DNA from: an uncultured Chryseobacterium sp.
GTDB taxonomy: Bacteria; Bacteroidota; Bacteroidia; Flavobacteriales; Weeksellaceae
Length of the DNA: 64,000 nt
Assembly (NCBI GenBank): GCA_913778505.1
Contig: CAJYWD010000032.1
Span: 1 to 64,000, forward strand
Direction: 5' to 3'
Made by a program: the position numbers and the translations under genes. The notes beneath the pieces are model-generated. The model searched no databases. It was not told the DNA's origin and saw only the letters and a list, made by a program, of their open reading frames with translations. Each line of letters starts with the position of its first letter. The stretch's first letter is position 1. This document shows positions 45,046-53,951 of this stretch, piece after piece.

Positions 45046-45684
45046 CTATTTTTCTAAAATTTCAGAAAATCTAATCTCGATATTTTCTTTGATTGGTGTA
45101 ATCTTTAATTCAATATTTTTAAATGCCTGAACAGCTTTTCTCATCATTTCTCCATCTGGTCGTTCACCCATTTGTCTATAGAAATGCTGTTCATTGTATA
45201 AATCATAAGCCTCATTAACATCTTTCAAATAATTATCAATTATTCTTTTTGTATCTGAATCAAAATAAAGTCTGTTATTATTGTAATAGGTAATAAATTC
45301 AGAATGCTTACTTAAAAAATTTCTTTGTAAAGAATTGTCATTATCAATAAAGTTTTTATCTTTTTCAAAAAACTTGATTGGATTAATATATCTGTGAAGT
45401 TCTGATAGAACCTCATTGATTAATTTATATGTCAATCCAAATATTTCGAATCTTCTCTCGTGAAGTTTTGTAAATTTGAAATTTTCTCGAGCCTTTAAGG
45501 AATTTATCTCAGCTTGAAATTTTGACATCTCTATGTTGTGAGAGTTTTTAAGTTTTTCAAGCCTTGTATCAAAATTATTTTTGACACTTCCCTTTACTCT
45601 TTCACTTATGTAGAGTGTGAAAAGAGTTCCAAATGTTGTTGGTAATAGTGAATATATTAAAATTTGTAAATAGTCAATGTTCAT
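45046..45684 (-). CDS. Membrane-anchored coiled-coil protein of unknown function
   Basis: 212 aa from ATG 45684 (MNIDYLQ); an upstream TTG in frame is not needed. One N-terminal membrane helix (YLQILIYSLLPTTFGTLFTLYIS) is followed by a predicted coiled coil (KNNFDTRLEKLKNSHNIEMSKFQAEINSLKARENFKF) and a helical soluble domain (LHERRFEIFGLTYKLINEVLSELHRYI...). I do not recognise a named family. TM-plus-helical proteins of this shape are common in accessory islands. Low GC and its position behind the duplicated kinase end point to acquisition. It also ends right behind a copy of the kinase 3' end. Confidence 0.7.
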   Translation of the reverse strand: MNIDYLQILIYSLLPTTFGTLFTLYISERVKGSVKNNFDTRLEKLKNSHNIEMSKFQAEINSLKARENFKFTKLHERRFEIFGLTYKLINEVLSELHRYINPIKFFEKDKNFIDNDNSLQRNFLSKHSEFITYYNNNRLYFDSDTKRIIDNYLKDVNEAYDLYNEQHFYRQMGERPDGEMMRKAVQAFKNIELKITPIKENIEIRFSEILEK

Positions 45685-45769
45685 ATAGTAATATATAATC
45701 AAAATTAAAATAACTTTTTGATTATTCTAAACTCTTTTCATTTATATTTTAAAACCATTTTAATTTCCC

Positions 45770-45777
45770 TATTTTTG
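45770..45777 (+). promoter_or_regulatory. Candidate -7 element of the HD-domain gene
   Basis: TATTTTTG, 22 nt before the GTG start. Confidence 0.55.
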
Positions 45778-45799
45778 TATCAATCATCACTCATAGATT

Positions 45800-47023
45800 G
45801 TGCAGAACAAACTGAAAATCATCAACGACCCGGTCCACGGTTTTATCAAAATTCCTCACGAGATTTTATTCGATGTCATAGAACATCCTTATTTTCAGAG
45901 ACTCAGAAGGATTTCACAGACAGGCTTGCTTTCACTTATTTTTCCGGGTGCCAAACATACCAGATTCCACCACGCTTTGGGAGCAATGAACCTGATGTTC
46001 AAAGCTTTGGAAACGCTGAAGCTGAAAGGTGTCAAGATTTCGAAAGATGAGGAAAAAGCAGCAATGCTGGCGATTCTGATGCACGATATTGGTCACGGTC
46101 CGTTTTCGCACGCACTGGAAAATATGCTGATGGACGACTGGCATCACGAGAAAATCTCAATTTTATTGATGAATCGGCTGAATCAGGAATTCAAAGGAAA
46201 ACTGAGTCTGGCGATTGAAATGTTTCAGGGGAAATACCATCGGATGTTTTTCAATCAGTTGATTTCTTCTCAGTTGGATGTAGACAGGATGGATTATCTA
46301 AAACGGGACAGCTTCTACACCGGCGTTTCCGAAGGTGATGTGAATGTAGAGCGCATCATCTCGATGATGAATGTCAGCGATGAGCAGCTGGTCATTGATG
46401 CGAAAGGCATTTATTCCATCGAGAATTATCTCACGGCCAGGATGTTTATGTATTGGCAGGTCTATTATCACAAAACTGCTGCCCTTGCAGAGCATATTCT
46501 GGTACAGATTCTGAACAGAGCCAAATATCTGGTATCTCAAGATGTTGAACTAGAAGCGCCTTCTAATCTGAAATATTTTCTCATTAAAAATAAATTTGAG
46601 GAAGCCACGGAAGAAGACATCAGAAGATTTACAATGCTGGATGATATGGATGTTTTTCAGGCGATAAAGGTCTGGACAGAAAGTGACGATTTTATATTGT
46701 CAAGGCTTTGCAGAACAGTAATTTATAGAGATTTTCCTAAAAGTGTCATATCTTCTCAGCCATTCTCTCAGGCGTTCATTGAGGAACATATTGAAAAAGC
46801 CAATCATTTTTTTAAAATTAATAACGGCGAGGAGTTAGTAGGGCAGATTTCCCGCACGCTTCTTCCATACGATACCGAGAAACAGCCAATCTATCTAATG
46901 GATAAAAAAGGCAATAAGCTGAAGCTGGAAGAATCTGAAAACCAGATTCTCTTTGGTTGTATGGAGAATCCGACAAAAAAATACATTTTTTATTGTCCGC
47001 GTGAAATATGGGATTCTAAGTAA
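45800..47023 (+). CDS. HD-domain phosphohydrolase (dGTPase-like)
   Basis: 407 aa. Begins at GTG 45800 (translated as MQNKLKIINDPVHGFIKIP); no ATG upstream in frame fits the family N-terminus INDPVHG. The HD motif residues are in TRFHHALGAMNL, MHDIGHGPFSHALE (His-Asp pair) and QLDVDRMDYLKRDSFYTGV. This is the SAMHD1/dGTPase-like branch often annotated as YdhJ-type HD phosphohydrolase. The likely reaction is hydrolysis of a nucleotide phosphate, but the substrate is unknown. It is followed 64 bp later by lpxD, and this neighbour order is common in Flavobacteriia. Confidence 0.9.
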   Translation: MQNKLKIINDPVHGFIKIPHEILFDVIEHPYFQRLRRISQTGLLSLIFPGAKHTRFHHALGAMNLMFKALETLKLKGVKISKDEEKAAMLAILMHDIGHGPFSHALENMLMDDWHHEKISILLMNRLNQEFKGKLSLAIEMFQGKYHRMFFNQLISSQLDVDRMDYLKRDSFYTGVSEGDVNVERIISMMNVSDEQLVIDAKGIYSIENYLTARMFMYWQVYYHKTAALAEHILVQILNRAKYLVSQDVELEAPSNLKYFLIKNKFEEATEEDIRRFTMLDDMDVFQAIKVWTESDDFILSRLCRTVIYRDFPKSVISSQPFSQAFIEEHIEKANHFFKINNGEELVGQISRTLLPYDTEKQPIYLMDKKGNKLKLEESENQILFGCMENPTKKYIFYCPREIWDSK

Positions 47024-47073
47024 AAGTAATTTTGAATCGTTATAAAAAATTAAAAGATAATTAATAAAATATT

Positions 47074-47081
47074 TATCTTTG
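47074..47081 (+). promoter_or_regulatory. -7 element of lpxD (leaderless candidate)
   Basis: TATCTTTG ends six nt before the lpxD ATG, so transcription would start at or next to the start codon. Confidence 0.6.
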
Positions 47082-47087
47082 CAAACT

Positions 47088-48107
47088 ATGGAATTTAGTG
47101 CAGAACAGATTGCAGGATTAATCAACGGAAGAATTATAGGAGACTCAAATACTGTTATTACGGGTGTGTCTCCGATAGAGAACGGTCAGCAGGGTCATTT
47201 ATCTTTTGTGGGTCAGAGTCGCTTTGCCCATTTTATGGATGAGACGGACTGCGCAGTTCTGATAGTCTCCGAAAATCTGCTGCAGGACAGGCCATATAAA
47301 CCCGTCATTATTGCTGTGGAAGATGCCTATCTATCCTTTCAGGTTCTGATGAATCTTTATCAGGAGATGCAGGGCCGGAAAACAGGCATAGAGGCTGGTT
47401 CATTTTTTCACGAAACGGCCAAAGTGGGCGAGGGTGTGTACATTGGCGCATTCACTTATGTTTCCGAGAAAGCCAAAATTGGGGACAATACCCAGATTTT
47501 CCCTCATGTTTACATCGGCAAAGGTGTGAAAATCGGGATGAATTGCAAGATTGACAGCGGTGCCAGAATTTATGATTATTGCATCGTGGGTGACAACTGC
47601 GTCATCCATTCCAATACGGTAGTTGGCGGAGACGGATTCGGATTTCAGCCTACTGCGGAAGGCTTCAAGAAGATTCCTCAACTTGGTAATGTGATTATAG
47701 AAGATGATGTGGAAATCGGCTCCAACTGCAGTATCGACCGAGCGACGATTGGCTCCACGATCATCGGTAAAGGAACAAAAATCGACAACTTGATTCAGAT
47801 TGCGCACAACGTGAAAATCGGAGAAAATAATGTGATTGCCGCTCAGGCCGGCATTGCAGGCTCTACGGTTATTGGCGACTGGAATCAGATTGGCGGACAG
47901 GTCGGAATTGTCGGTCACATCAAGATTGGAAATCAGGTAAAAATCCAGGCACAAAGTGGAGTCAATTCTTCGGCAAAAGACGGAGAAACGCTTTATGGTT
48001 CGCCTGCTATCAATTATAGTGATTATAGAAGAAATTATGTTCATTTCCGAAATTTTACGGAGATTGTCAAAAGAATAAACGATTTAGAAAATAAAAAATC
48101 AGAGTAA
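47088..48107 (+). CDS. lpxD: UDP-3-O-(3-hydroxyacyl)glucosamine N-acyltransferase
   Basis: 339 aa starting at ATG 47088 (MEFSAEQIAGLINGRIIGD). It adds the N-linked hydroxyacyl chain in the third step of lipid A synthesis. The N-terminal uridine-binding domain (LSFVGQSRFAHFMDETDCAVLIV) is followed by a left-handed beta helix of hexapeptide repeats. The catalytic His is in NLIQIAHNVKIGENNVIAAQAGIAGS. It heads lpxD-lpxC/fabZ-lpxA. A second LpxD-like gene is at 51269. Confidence 0.95.
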   Translation: MEFSAEQIAGLINGRIIGDSNTVITGVSPIENGQQGHLSFVGQSRFAHFMDETDCAVLIVSENLLQDRPYKPVIIAVEDAYLSFQVLMNLYQEMQGRKTGIEAGSFFHETAKVGEGVYIGAFTYVSEKAKIGDNTQIFPHVYIGKGVKIGMNCKIDSGARIYDYCIVGDNCVIHSNTVVGGDGFGFQPTAEGFKKIPQLGNVIIEDDVEIGSNCSIDRATIGSTIIGKGTKIDNLIQIAHNVKIGENNVIAAQAGIAGSTVIGDWNQIGGQVGIVGHIKIGNQVKIQAQSGVNSSAKDGETLYGSPAINYSDYRRNYVHFRNFTEIVKRINDLENKKSE

Positions 48108-48155
48108 AAGTCTCAGGAGAAAGAAGTCTATTCTTCGCACCTCAAAACTAATACA

Positions 48156-49550
48156 ATGAGTGATAAACAAAAAACCATCAAAGAAGACATCCAGCTTTCT
48201 GGAATAGGTCTTCACACAGGAAAAGAAGTCAATCTGACCATCAAGCCGGCTAAGGAAAATACCGGATTTGTGTTCGTAAGAACCGACCTGGAAGGACGTC
48301 CGCAGGTAGAAGCAGACGTGAACTACGTAACCACCACGGAGAGAGGAACTACTCTAGAGAAACTGGGCGTTAAAATCCACACTTGCGAACATCTTCTCGC
48401 GGCGCTTGTTGGTATGGACATCGATAATGCTATTCTGGAAATGAACAGCGCAGAGCCGCCAATTTTGGACGGTTCTTCCAAGTTTTTTGTAGAAGCGATT
48501 GAAAAAGTAGGTGTGACGGAGCAGGATTTGCCAAGGGAATATCTGGTCATCAAAGAAGTGATGAACTACATAGATCCTGCAACAGGGTCGGAACTGACGG
48601 TCATTCCTGCGGAGGACTATGAGATCACGACAATGGTGGACTTCGGTACCAAAGTTTTGGGAACGCAGAATGCCAGTATGAAAAATCTTTCCGAGTTCAA
48701 GGAAGAGATTGCTCCGGCCAGAACCTTCAGCTTCCTTCACGAACTGGAGCAGCTGCTGGATGCCAACCTGATCAAAGGTGGTGACATTAGCAATGCAATT
48801 GTGTATGTAGACAAGGAACTCACACCGGAAATCACCGAAAAACTGAAAGTAGCTTTTGGGAAAGACGAAGTTTCCATTCGCCCGAACGGCATTCTGGACA
48901 ACCTGACACTCAACTTCCCGAACGAAGCCGCAAGACATAAATTATTGGATGTCATCGGAGATTTGGCTTTGGTAGGTGTAAGAATTAAAGGTCGCGTAAT
49001 CGCCAATAAACCGGGACATTTTGTGAACACTCAGTTTGCAAAAAAACTAAACAGACAATACAAATTGCAGAAAAGAAAAAACGTTCCGGATTTTGACCTG
49101 AAGGCAGAACCAGTGTTTGATATCAATGGCATTATGAAACTTCTCCCGCACAGACCGCCGTTCTTATTGGTGGATAAGATTCTTGAACTGTCCGATACAC
49201 ACGTTGTAGGACTGAAGAATGTCACGATGAACGAGCCGTTTTTTGTAGGACATTTTCCTAAAGAACCGGTGATGCCGGGCGTTCTACAGGTAGAAGCGAT
49301 GGCTCAGGTGGGTGGGATTTTGGTTTTAGCCAATGTTCCGGATCCGGAAAATTATTCCACTTATTTCGTGAAGATGGATAATGTAAAATTCAAGAAAAAA
49401 GTAGTTCCCGGCGACCAGGTGATTTTCAAAATCGAACTGATGGAGCCTATCAGAAGAGGAATTGTTCATATGCAAGGCTACGGGTATGTTGGTGACAGCG
49501 TGGTTGTAGAAGGTGAGCTGATGGCTCAGGTTGCAAAAAATAAAATCTAA
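48156..49550 (+). CDS. lpxC/fabZ: Bifunctional UDP-3-O-acyl-GlcNAc deacetylase / 3-hydroxyacyl-ACP dehydratase
   Basis: 464 aa fusion. Residues 1-~310 are LpxC, the zinc deacetylase of lipid A synthesis (IQLSGIGLHTGKEV; HTCEHLLAALVGMDIDNA; ARHKLLDVIGDLALVG with zinc ligands). Residues ~320-464 are FabZ, the fatty acid dehydratase with a hot-dog fold (IMKLLPHRPPFLLVDKI; GHFPKEPVMPGVLQVEAMAQVGG with catalytic His). The LpxC-FabZ fusion is characteristic of Bacteroidetes and links supply of hydroxyacyl-ACP for lipid A with fatty acid elongation. lpxA starts three bases after its stop codon. Confidence 0.97.
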   Translation: MSDKQKTIKEDIQLSGIGLHTGKEVNLTIKPAKENTGFVFVRTDLEGRPQVEADVNYVTTTERGTTLEKLGVKIHTCEHLLAALVGMDIDNAILEMNSAEPPILDGSSKFFVEAIEKVGVTEQDLPREYLVIKEVMNYIDPATGSELTVIPAEDYEITTMVDFGTKVLGTQNASMKNLSEFKEEIAPARTFSFLHELEQLLDANLIKGGDISNAIVYVDKELTPEITEKLKVAFGKDEVSIRPNGILDNLTLNFPNEAARHKLLDVIGDLALVGVRIKGRVIANKPGHFVNTQFAKKLNRQYKLQKRKNVPDFDLKAEPVFDINGIMKLLPHRPPFLLVDKILELSDTHVVGLKNVTMNEPFFVGHFPKEPVMPGVLQVEAMAQVGGILVLANVPDPENYSTYFVKMDNVKFKKKVVPGDQVIFKIELMEPIRRGIVHMQGYGYVGDSVVVEGELMAQVAKNKI

Positions 49551-49553
49551 TTT

Positions 49554-50342
49554 ATGATTCACCAACTTACAGCAGTAGACCCTCGCGCAAAAATTGGTAA
49601 GAACGTAACCGTAGAACCATTCACCACCATCGCATCCGATGTGGTCATTGGCGCAGGAACCTGGATCGGTTCCAATGTGACCATTATGGACGGCGCAAGA
49701 ATAGGGAAAAACTGCAAAATCTTCCCGGGAACAGTCATTTCTGCCATTCCGCAGGATCTGAAATTCGACGGAGAAGATACCCAAACCATCATTGGAGACA
49801 ATACAACGCTTAGAGAATGCGTCACGATTAACCGTGGAACTAAAGCGCTCGGCTACACCAAAGTTGGAAACGACTGTCTGATCATGGCGACTTCCCACGT
49901 GGCACACGACTGTATCATTGGCGATAATGTGATTATTGCTAATGGCTGTGGTATTGCAGGTCACGTAGAGATTGGTGATTTTGTGGTAATGGGCGGCCTT
50001 TCGGCGGTTCAGCAGTTTGGCAAAATCGGTAAACACGTGATGATTTCCGGTGGTTCACTCATCAGAAAAGATATTCCACCGTATGTTAAAGTGGCGAGAG
50101 AACCTATTTCTTATGCGGGCATCAACTCTGTAGGCCTCAGAAGAAGAGGATTTACCAATGATAAAATCTTTGAAATCCAAAAAGTCTACCGCGCCATTTT
50201 CCAGATGAAGATGAACACCACACAAGCCATCGAATACATCGAAAAAGAAATGCTTCCGACGGTAGAACGAGATGAAATCATTACCTTCATTCAAAATTCT
50301 CCAAGAGGAATCGTGAAAGGCTATGGCTCAACAAAAGAATAG
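49554..50342 (+). CDS. lpxA: Acyl-ACP-UDP-N-acetylglucosamine O-acyltransferase
   Basis: 262 aa, first enzyme of lipid A synthesis. The hexapeptide-repeat beta helix occupies residues ~8-190, with catalytic His in MATSHVAHDCIIGDNVIIANGCGIAGH. The C-terminal helical domain starts at SVGLRRRGFTNDKIFEIQKVYRAIF. The order lpxD-lpxC/fabZ-lpxA, tightly packed, indicates one transcript for the early lipid A pathway. Confidence 0.97.
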   Translation: MIHQLTAVDPRAKIGKNVTVEPFTTIASDVVIGAGTWIGSNVTIMDGARIGKNCKIFPGTVISAIPQDLKFDGEDTQTIIGDNTTLRECVTINRGTKALGYTKVGNDCLIMATSHVAHDCIIGDNVIIANGCGIAGHVEIGDFVVMGGLSAVQQFGKIGKHVMISGGSLIRKDIPPYVKVAREPISYAGINSVGLRRRGFTNDKIFEIQKVYRAIFQMKMNTTQAIEYIEKEMLPTVERDEIITFIQNSPRGIVKGYGSTKE

Positions 50343-50411
50343 TATTAAACTGTAAAACCGAAGAATTGTAAAACTCAATAATAGTGAAACTATCGGATAT
50401 AATTTTCGCTT

Positions 50412-50483
50412 AACGATTTAACAATTTAACAATTTAACAATTTAACGATTTAACGATTTAACGATTTAACGATTTAACAAGTT
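50412..50483. repeat. 8-bp tandem repeat (AACRATTT) upstream of efp
   Basis: Eight uninterrupted units of AACGATTT or AACAATTT (50412-50475) plus a degenerate ninth, AACAAGTT. It ends 29 bp before the efp ATG. Confidence 0.95.
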
Positions 50484-50512
50484 AAAAAATAACAATAACG
50501 CAATAAAAATTA

Positions 50513-51076
50513 ATGGCAACAAGCAACGATATCAAAAAAGGCCTTTGCATCGAATTCAGCAATGACATCTACAAAGTCATCGAATTTTTGCACGTAAAAC
50601 CGGGAAAAGGTCCGGCTTTCGTAAGAACAAAACTTAAGTCGGTAACCAATGGAAAAGTAGTGGATAACACGTTTTCTGCAGGTCACAAAATCGATGAAGT
50701 AAAGGTAATTACCAGAAAATTCCAGTACCTTTATGAGGATGACAATGGATTTCACTTTATGAACAACGATGATTTTTCCCAAATCTATCTTGATAAAGAG
50801 ATGATTGAAAATTCCCAGTTTATGAAAGCCGGGGAAGAAGTGACCATCATTTTGAAAGAAGCGGACGAAGTGCCACTTTCTGCAGAGATTCCGCCAACGG
50901 TTTATCTTGAGGTTGTAGAAGCTGACCCAGGCGTAAAAGGAAATACAGCTACCAACGCTCTTAAAAATGCGATCGTGGAAACAGGAGCCAGAGTTATGGT
51001 GCCGCTTTTTATTGAACCAGGCGACAAAATCAAGGTGAATACAGAAGATGGTTCTTACCTGGAAAGAGTAAAATGA
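50513..51076 (+). CDS. efp: Elongation factor P
   Basis: 187 aa, full length. It relieves ribosome stalling at polyproline. Three OB-like domains: KOW domain with the conserved loop HVKPGKGPAFVR, whose tip Lys32 is the usual modification site, the middle domain (residues ~66-128) and the C-terminal domain with TNALKNAIVETGARVMVPLFIEPGDKIKVNTEDGSYLERV. No EpmA/EpmB genes are in this window. Upstream is the AACRATTT tandem repeat and downstream a terminator. Confidence 0.96.
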   Translation: MATSNDIKKGLCIEFSNDIYKVIEFLHVKPGKGPAFVRTKLKSVTNGKVVDNTFSAGHKIDEVKVITRKFQYLYEDDNGFHFMNNDDFSQIYLDKEMIENSQFMKAGEEVTIILKEADEVPLSAEIPPTVYLEVVEADPGVKGNTATNALKNAIVETGARVMVPLFIEPGDKIKVNTEDGSYLERVK

Positions 51077-51089
51077 AATTGGACAGATT

Positions 51090-51123
51090 AAAGCTGGAGG
51101 TTATGTCTTCCAGCTTTATTTTT
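51090..51123 (+). terminator. Terminator of efp
   Basis: 9-bp stem AAAGCTGGA / TCCAGCTTT with a 10-nt loop, then ATTTTTA. Confidence 0.82.
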
Positions 51124-51124
51124 A

Positions 51125-51204
51125 TGGCAGCTTTTCCGCCCTCCGTTCCCGCTTTTTCCTTTTTTTGAAAAAAAAGAAAAAGAGCTCCACTCAGGTCGGG
51201 CTGC
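51125..51204. repeat. Oligo-T/oligo-A hairpin repeat, copy R5
   Basis: GGCAGCTTTTCCGCCCTCCG...CTTTTTTT and AAAAAAAAG...AGCTCCACTCAGGTCGGGCTGC. Closest to R4 in its arms (GCTCCACTCA-GTCGGGCTGC). Confidence 0.8.
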
Positions 51205-51268
51205 GTGCGATTCGGCTGTAATATGACTCCAATTACTTAACAATAAATTTCTAAATTCATATCATGTT

Positions 51269-52171
51269 ATGACTTTTAATCAGCCACAAAGCCTCAAGAC
51301 AATTGCTGATATCATCGATGCAGAATTCATCGGAGACGAGAATTTTCCGGTTCTAGGGACCAATGAGATTCACATGGTGCGTCCCGGCGACATTGTTTTC
51401 GTGAATCATCCCAAATATTATGACAAAGCGCTTAATTCCGCTGCAACGATCATATTGATTGACAAAGAAGTAGAGTGTCCGGAAGGCAAAGCACTTTTGG
51501 TTTCCGATGATCCTTTTCGGGATTTCAATAAAATCAATACACATTTCACAAGAATTTCCAATTTCAAAGAGGAACTTCACGATCTGGAAGTAGGTGACGG
51601 CACTTTCATTCATCCTTCCGTAGTCATTGGGAATGATGTCAGAATCGGAAAAAATTGCCACATATTCCCGAATGTTGTGTTGGGCGACAGAACTGTAATT
51701 GGTGATAATGTAGTGATTCAGGCCAATACGGTCATCGGTGGCGATGCCTTTTATTACAGAAAACTCAATGGAAATTTTGACCGGCTGATTTCTGTAGGAA
51801 ACGTGGTCATCGAAAATAATGTGGAAATCGGGAACAGCTGTACCATAGACCGTGGCGTTACAGATTCCACAGTCATTGGCGAAGGCTGCATCCTCGATAA
51901 TCAAATCCAGATCGGTCACGATACAGTGATTGGTAAAAGATGTCTTATAGCATCACAAACCGGCATTGCGGGCTGCTGCATCATAGAAGATGACGTGACT
52001 ATGTGGGGACAGGTCGGTATCGCATCAGGAATTACGATAGAATCCGGAACAGTGCTTCTGGCTCAGGTAGGCGTGAACAGGAATCTGAAAAAAGGGACTT
52101 ACTTTGGCCCCATCGCCGAAGAATTCCGAGATTATCTCAGAAAAGAAGTCAAGGTCAAAAATCTGAAGTAA
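51269..52171 (+). CDS. LpxD-like acyltransferase (second paralog)
   Basis: 300 aa with the same layout as LpxD at 47088: an N-terminal uridine-binding-like domain ([30 protein letters not shown]) and a hexapeptide-repeat beta helix. The region around the catalytic His reads [25 protein letters not shown], so the His is kept. It is shorter by ~40 residues, with a changed C-terminus. It may acylate another UDP-sugar or be a variant LpxD. The gene lies between efp and sucD, an arrangement I remember from other Bacteroidetes. Confidence 0.85.
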   Translation: MTFNQPQSLKTIADIIDAEFIGDENFPVLGTNEIHMVRPGDIVFVNHPKYYDKALNSAATIILIDKEVECPEGKALLVSDDPFRDFNKINTHFTRISNFKEELHDLEVGDGTFIHPSVVIGNDVRIGKNCHIFPNVVLGDRTVIGDNVVIQANTVIGGDAFYYRKLNGNFDRLISVGNVVIENNVEIGNSCTIDRGVTDSTVIGEGCILDNQIQIGHDTVIGKRCLIASQTGIAGCCIIEDDVTMWGQVGIASGITIESGTVLLAQVGVNRNLKKGTYFGPIAEEFRDYLRKEVKVKNLK

Positions 52172-52230
52172 ATCATATTTTAATTATTCAAAAAAATGGC
52201 GTTTGCAGGAATCTTTTGAATAATTATCAT

Positions 52231-52238
52231 TATTTTTG
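52231..52238 (+). promoter_or_regulatory. Candidate -7 element of sucD
   Basis: TATTTTTG, 43 nt before the sucD ATG. Confidence 0.55.
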
Positions 52239-52281
52239 CGAGTAACAAAATGTTTTTAAAATCAAAAAATTACAATAAAAA

Positions 52282-53154
52282 ATGTCAGTATTAGTAAACA
52301 AAGATTCTAAAGTTATCGTACAAGGATTTACGGGTAACGAAGGTACTTTCCATGCAGGTCAGATGATCGATTACGGAACCAACGTGGTTGGTGGTGTCAC
52401 TCCGGGAAAAGGAGGCACAGAGCATCTTGGCAAGCCGGTTTTCAACTCAGTGGCAGAAGCTGTAGAGAAGGCTGGCGCTAATGTAAGTATCATCTTTGTA
52501 CCGCCGGCATTTGCTGCAGATGCTGTGATGGAAGCTGCAGAAGCTGGAATCAAAGTTATCGTTTGTATTACGGAAGGAATTCCTGTTGCTGATATGGTGA
52601 AAGTTAAGGATTATATCCAGGACAGAGATGTTCGTTTGATAGGCCCTAACTGCCCAGGTATCATCACTTCTGATGAAGCAAAAATCGGAATTATGCCAGG
52701 TTTCGTTTTCAAAAAAGGAAAAGTAGGGATTGTTTCAAAATCAGGAACTCTGACTTACGAAGCGGCTGACCAGGTAGTGAAAGCTGGTTTCGGTGTTTCC
52801 ACAGCCATCGGAATTGGTGGTGACCCAATCATCGGAACAACTACGAAAGAAGCTTTGGAATTATTCATCAACGATCCGGAAACTGAAGCTGTTGTCATGA
52901 TTGGGGAAATCGGTGGTTCTTTGGAAGCTGAGGCTGCAAGATGGTACAAAGAAAGCGGTTCCACAAAACCAGTTGTAGGTTTTATTGCCGGACAGACTGC
53001 ACCTAAAGGTAGAACAATGGGACACGCCGGTGCTATTGTAGGTGGTGCGGATGATACTGCTCAGGCAAAGATGGCTATTATGAAGGAAAACGGCATCCAT
53101 GTGGTGGATTCTCCGGCAGAGATCGGTAAGACTGTTGCTTCAGTTCTTGCTTAA
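52282..53154 (+). CDS. sucD: Succinate-CoA ligase, alpha subunit
   Basis: 290 aa TCA-cycle enzyme subunit that binds CoA and carries the phosphohistidine. The N-terminal CoA-binding motif is [33 protein letters not shown]. The active-site His is in [13 protein letters not shown], and the power helix region is [16 protein letters not shown]. The beta subunit gene sucC is not in the window, so the pair is split in this genome, as is usual in Flavobacteriia. Confidence 0.97.
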   Translation: MSVLVNKDSKVIVQGFTGNEGTFHAGQMIDYGTNVVGGVTPGKGGTEHLGKPVFNSVAEAVEKAGANVSIIFVPPAFAADAVMEAAEAGIKVIVCITEGIPVADMVKVKDYIQDRDVRLIGPNCPGIITSDEAKIGIMPGFVFKKGKVGIVSKSGTLTYEAADQVVKAGFGVSTAIGIGGDPIIGTTTKEALELFINDPETEAVVMIGEIGGSLEAEAARWYKESGSTKPVVGFIAGQTAPKGRTMGHAGAIVGGADDTAQAKMAIMKENGIHVVDSPAEIGKTVASVLA

Positions 53155-53175
53155 TACTTTCGGTTCACAAATATT

Positions 53176-53207
53176 TGAGAAGTTCAATCCGGGCTTCTCA
53201 TTTTTTT
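53176..53207 (+). terminator. Terminator of sucD
   Basis: 7-bp stem TGAGAAG / CTTCTCA with an 11-nt loop, then seven T. Confidence 0.82.
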
Positions 53208-53210
53208 ATC

Positions 53211-53218
53211 TAAATTTG
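53211..53218 (+). promoter_or_regulatory. Candidate -7 element of the beta-barrel gene
   Basis: TAAATTTG directly after the sucD terminator, 26 nt before the ATG at 53245. Confidence 0.6.
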
Positions 53219-53244
53219 AATCATAAAACTTTAAAGACACTAAT

Positions 53245-53913
53245 ATGAAAAAAATCTTTTTGGGCACTCTTTTGCTTTTCTCTTTCATGTCTCAGGCGCA
53301 GCTTGATCTTCGTTCTACGGAATTTGGTGTAGTAGCGGGCGGCACTTATTCCAGAGTCCGAAACGCGCACAATCCTTCCGGCTCGCGGATTTCAGTTTTG
53401 GGTGGTGTGGTAGCACAGGCGCCAATTGGTACCGAGGAACAGTTCTATCTACAGGGTGAAGTCCTTTACTTTGGTGCCGGAGAAGGCGGCGACCGTGAGT
53501 ATGAAAAGGCCATAGGCCGGTCGCATGCAGTTTACGGTAATGATTACATTAGCGTACCCATTAACTTTAAAGCTTATTTTTCCGAGGCAGAGTCGGAGTT
53601 TTTTGGTTTAATTGGTCCGCGGTTTAACTTCCTGGTTGGTCAGAAAATCAAAAATCCAAGCCGGCTGGTTTACACGGAAAATGGTGATCCGCAATATCCG
53701 GGAATCAATGGCAAAGCCAATTCCTTCAATTTTGGAATTGGGGCAGGTGTAGGATACAGCTACAAAAGACAAGTAGAACTGGCACTGAAGTTTGATGTCG
53801 GTCTTTCTAATGCTTATCCTAATCTTGTTGAATATTATACCAATGATCCGGATACCGAAAAGAAAAAGTCTGAACAGGTGATCAGTCTCGGTCTGACTTA
53901 CTTCTTTAAATAA
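53245..53913 (+). CDS. Outer membrane beta-barrel protein (PorT-like fold)
   Basis: 222 aa with a Sec signal peptide (MKKIFLGTLLLFSFMSQAQ). The mature protein shows alternating short strands rich in Gly and aromatic residues, for example FGVVAGGTYSRV, FYLQGEVLYFGAG, ISVPINFKAYF, FFGLIGPRFNFLVG, FNFGIGAGVGYSY. It ends in the C-terminal aromatic VISLGLTYFFK, as expected for an outer membrane barrel of eight strands or so. The role is unknown; small barrels of this type include PorT-like and OmpW-like proteins. Confidence 0.85.
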   Translation: MKKIFLGTLLLFSFMSQAQLDLRSTEFGVVAGGTYSRVRNAHNPSGSRISVLGGVVAQAPIGTEEQFYLQGEVLYFGAGEGGDREYEKAIGRSHAVYGNDYISVPINFKAYFSEAESEFFGLIGPRFNFLVGQKIKNPSRLVYTENGDPQYPGINGKANSFNFGIGAGVGYSYKRQVELALKFDVGLSNAYPNLVEYYTNDPDTEKKKSEQVISLGLTYFFK

Positions 53914-53943
53914 AAAAAGGCTGTGAATGTTCACAGCCTTTTT
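53914..53943. terminator. Bidirectional terminator between the barrel gene and recA
   Basis: 14-bp stem AAAAAGGCTGTGAA / TTCACAGCCTTTTT with a 2-nt loop; A-run and T-run on both sides serve both strands. Confidence 0.93.
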
Positions 53944-53951
53944 CATAGTTT

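Noticed and set aside
50412-50483. CRISPR-like array
   Set aside because: Units are only 8 bp and directly adjacent, with no spacers. It is a simple tandem repeat.
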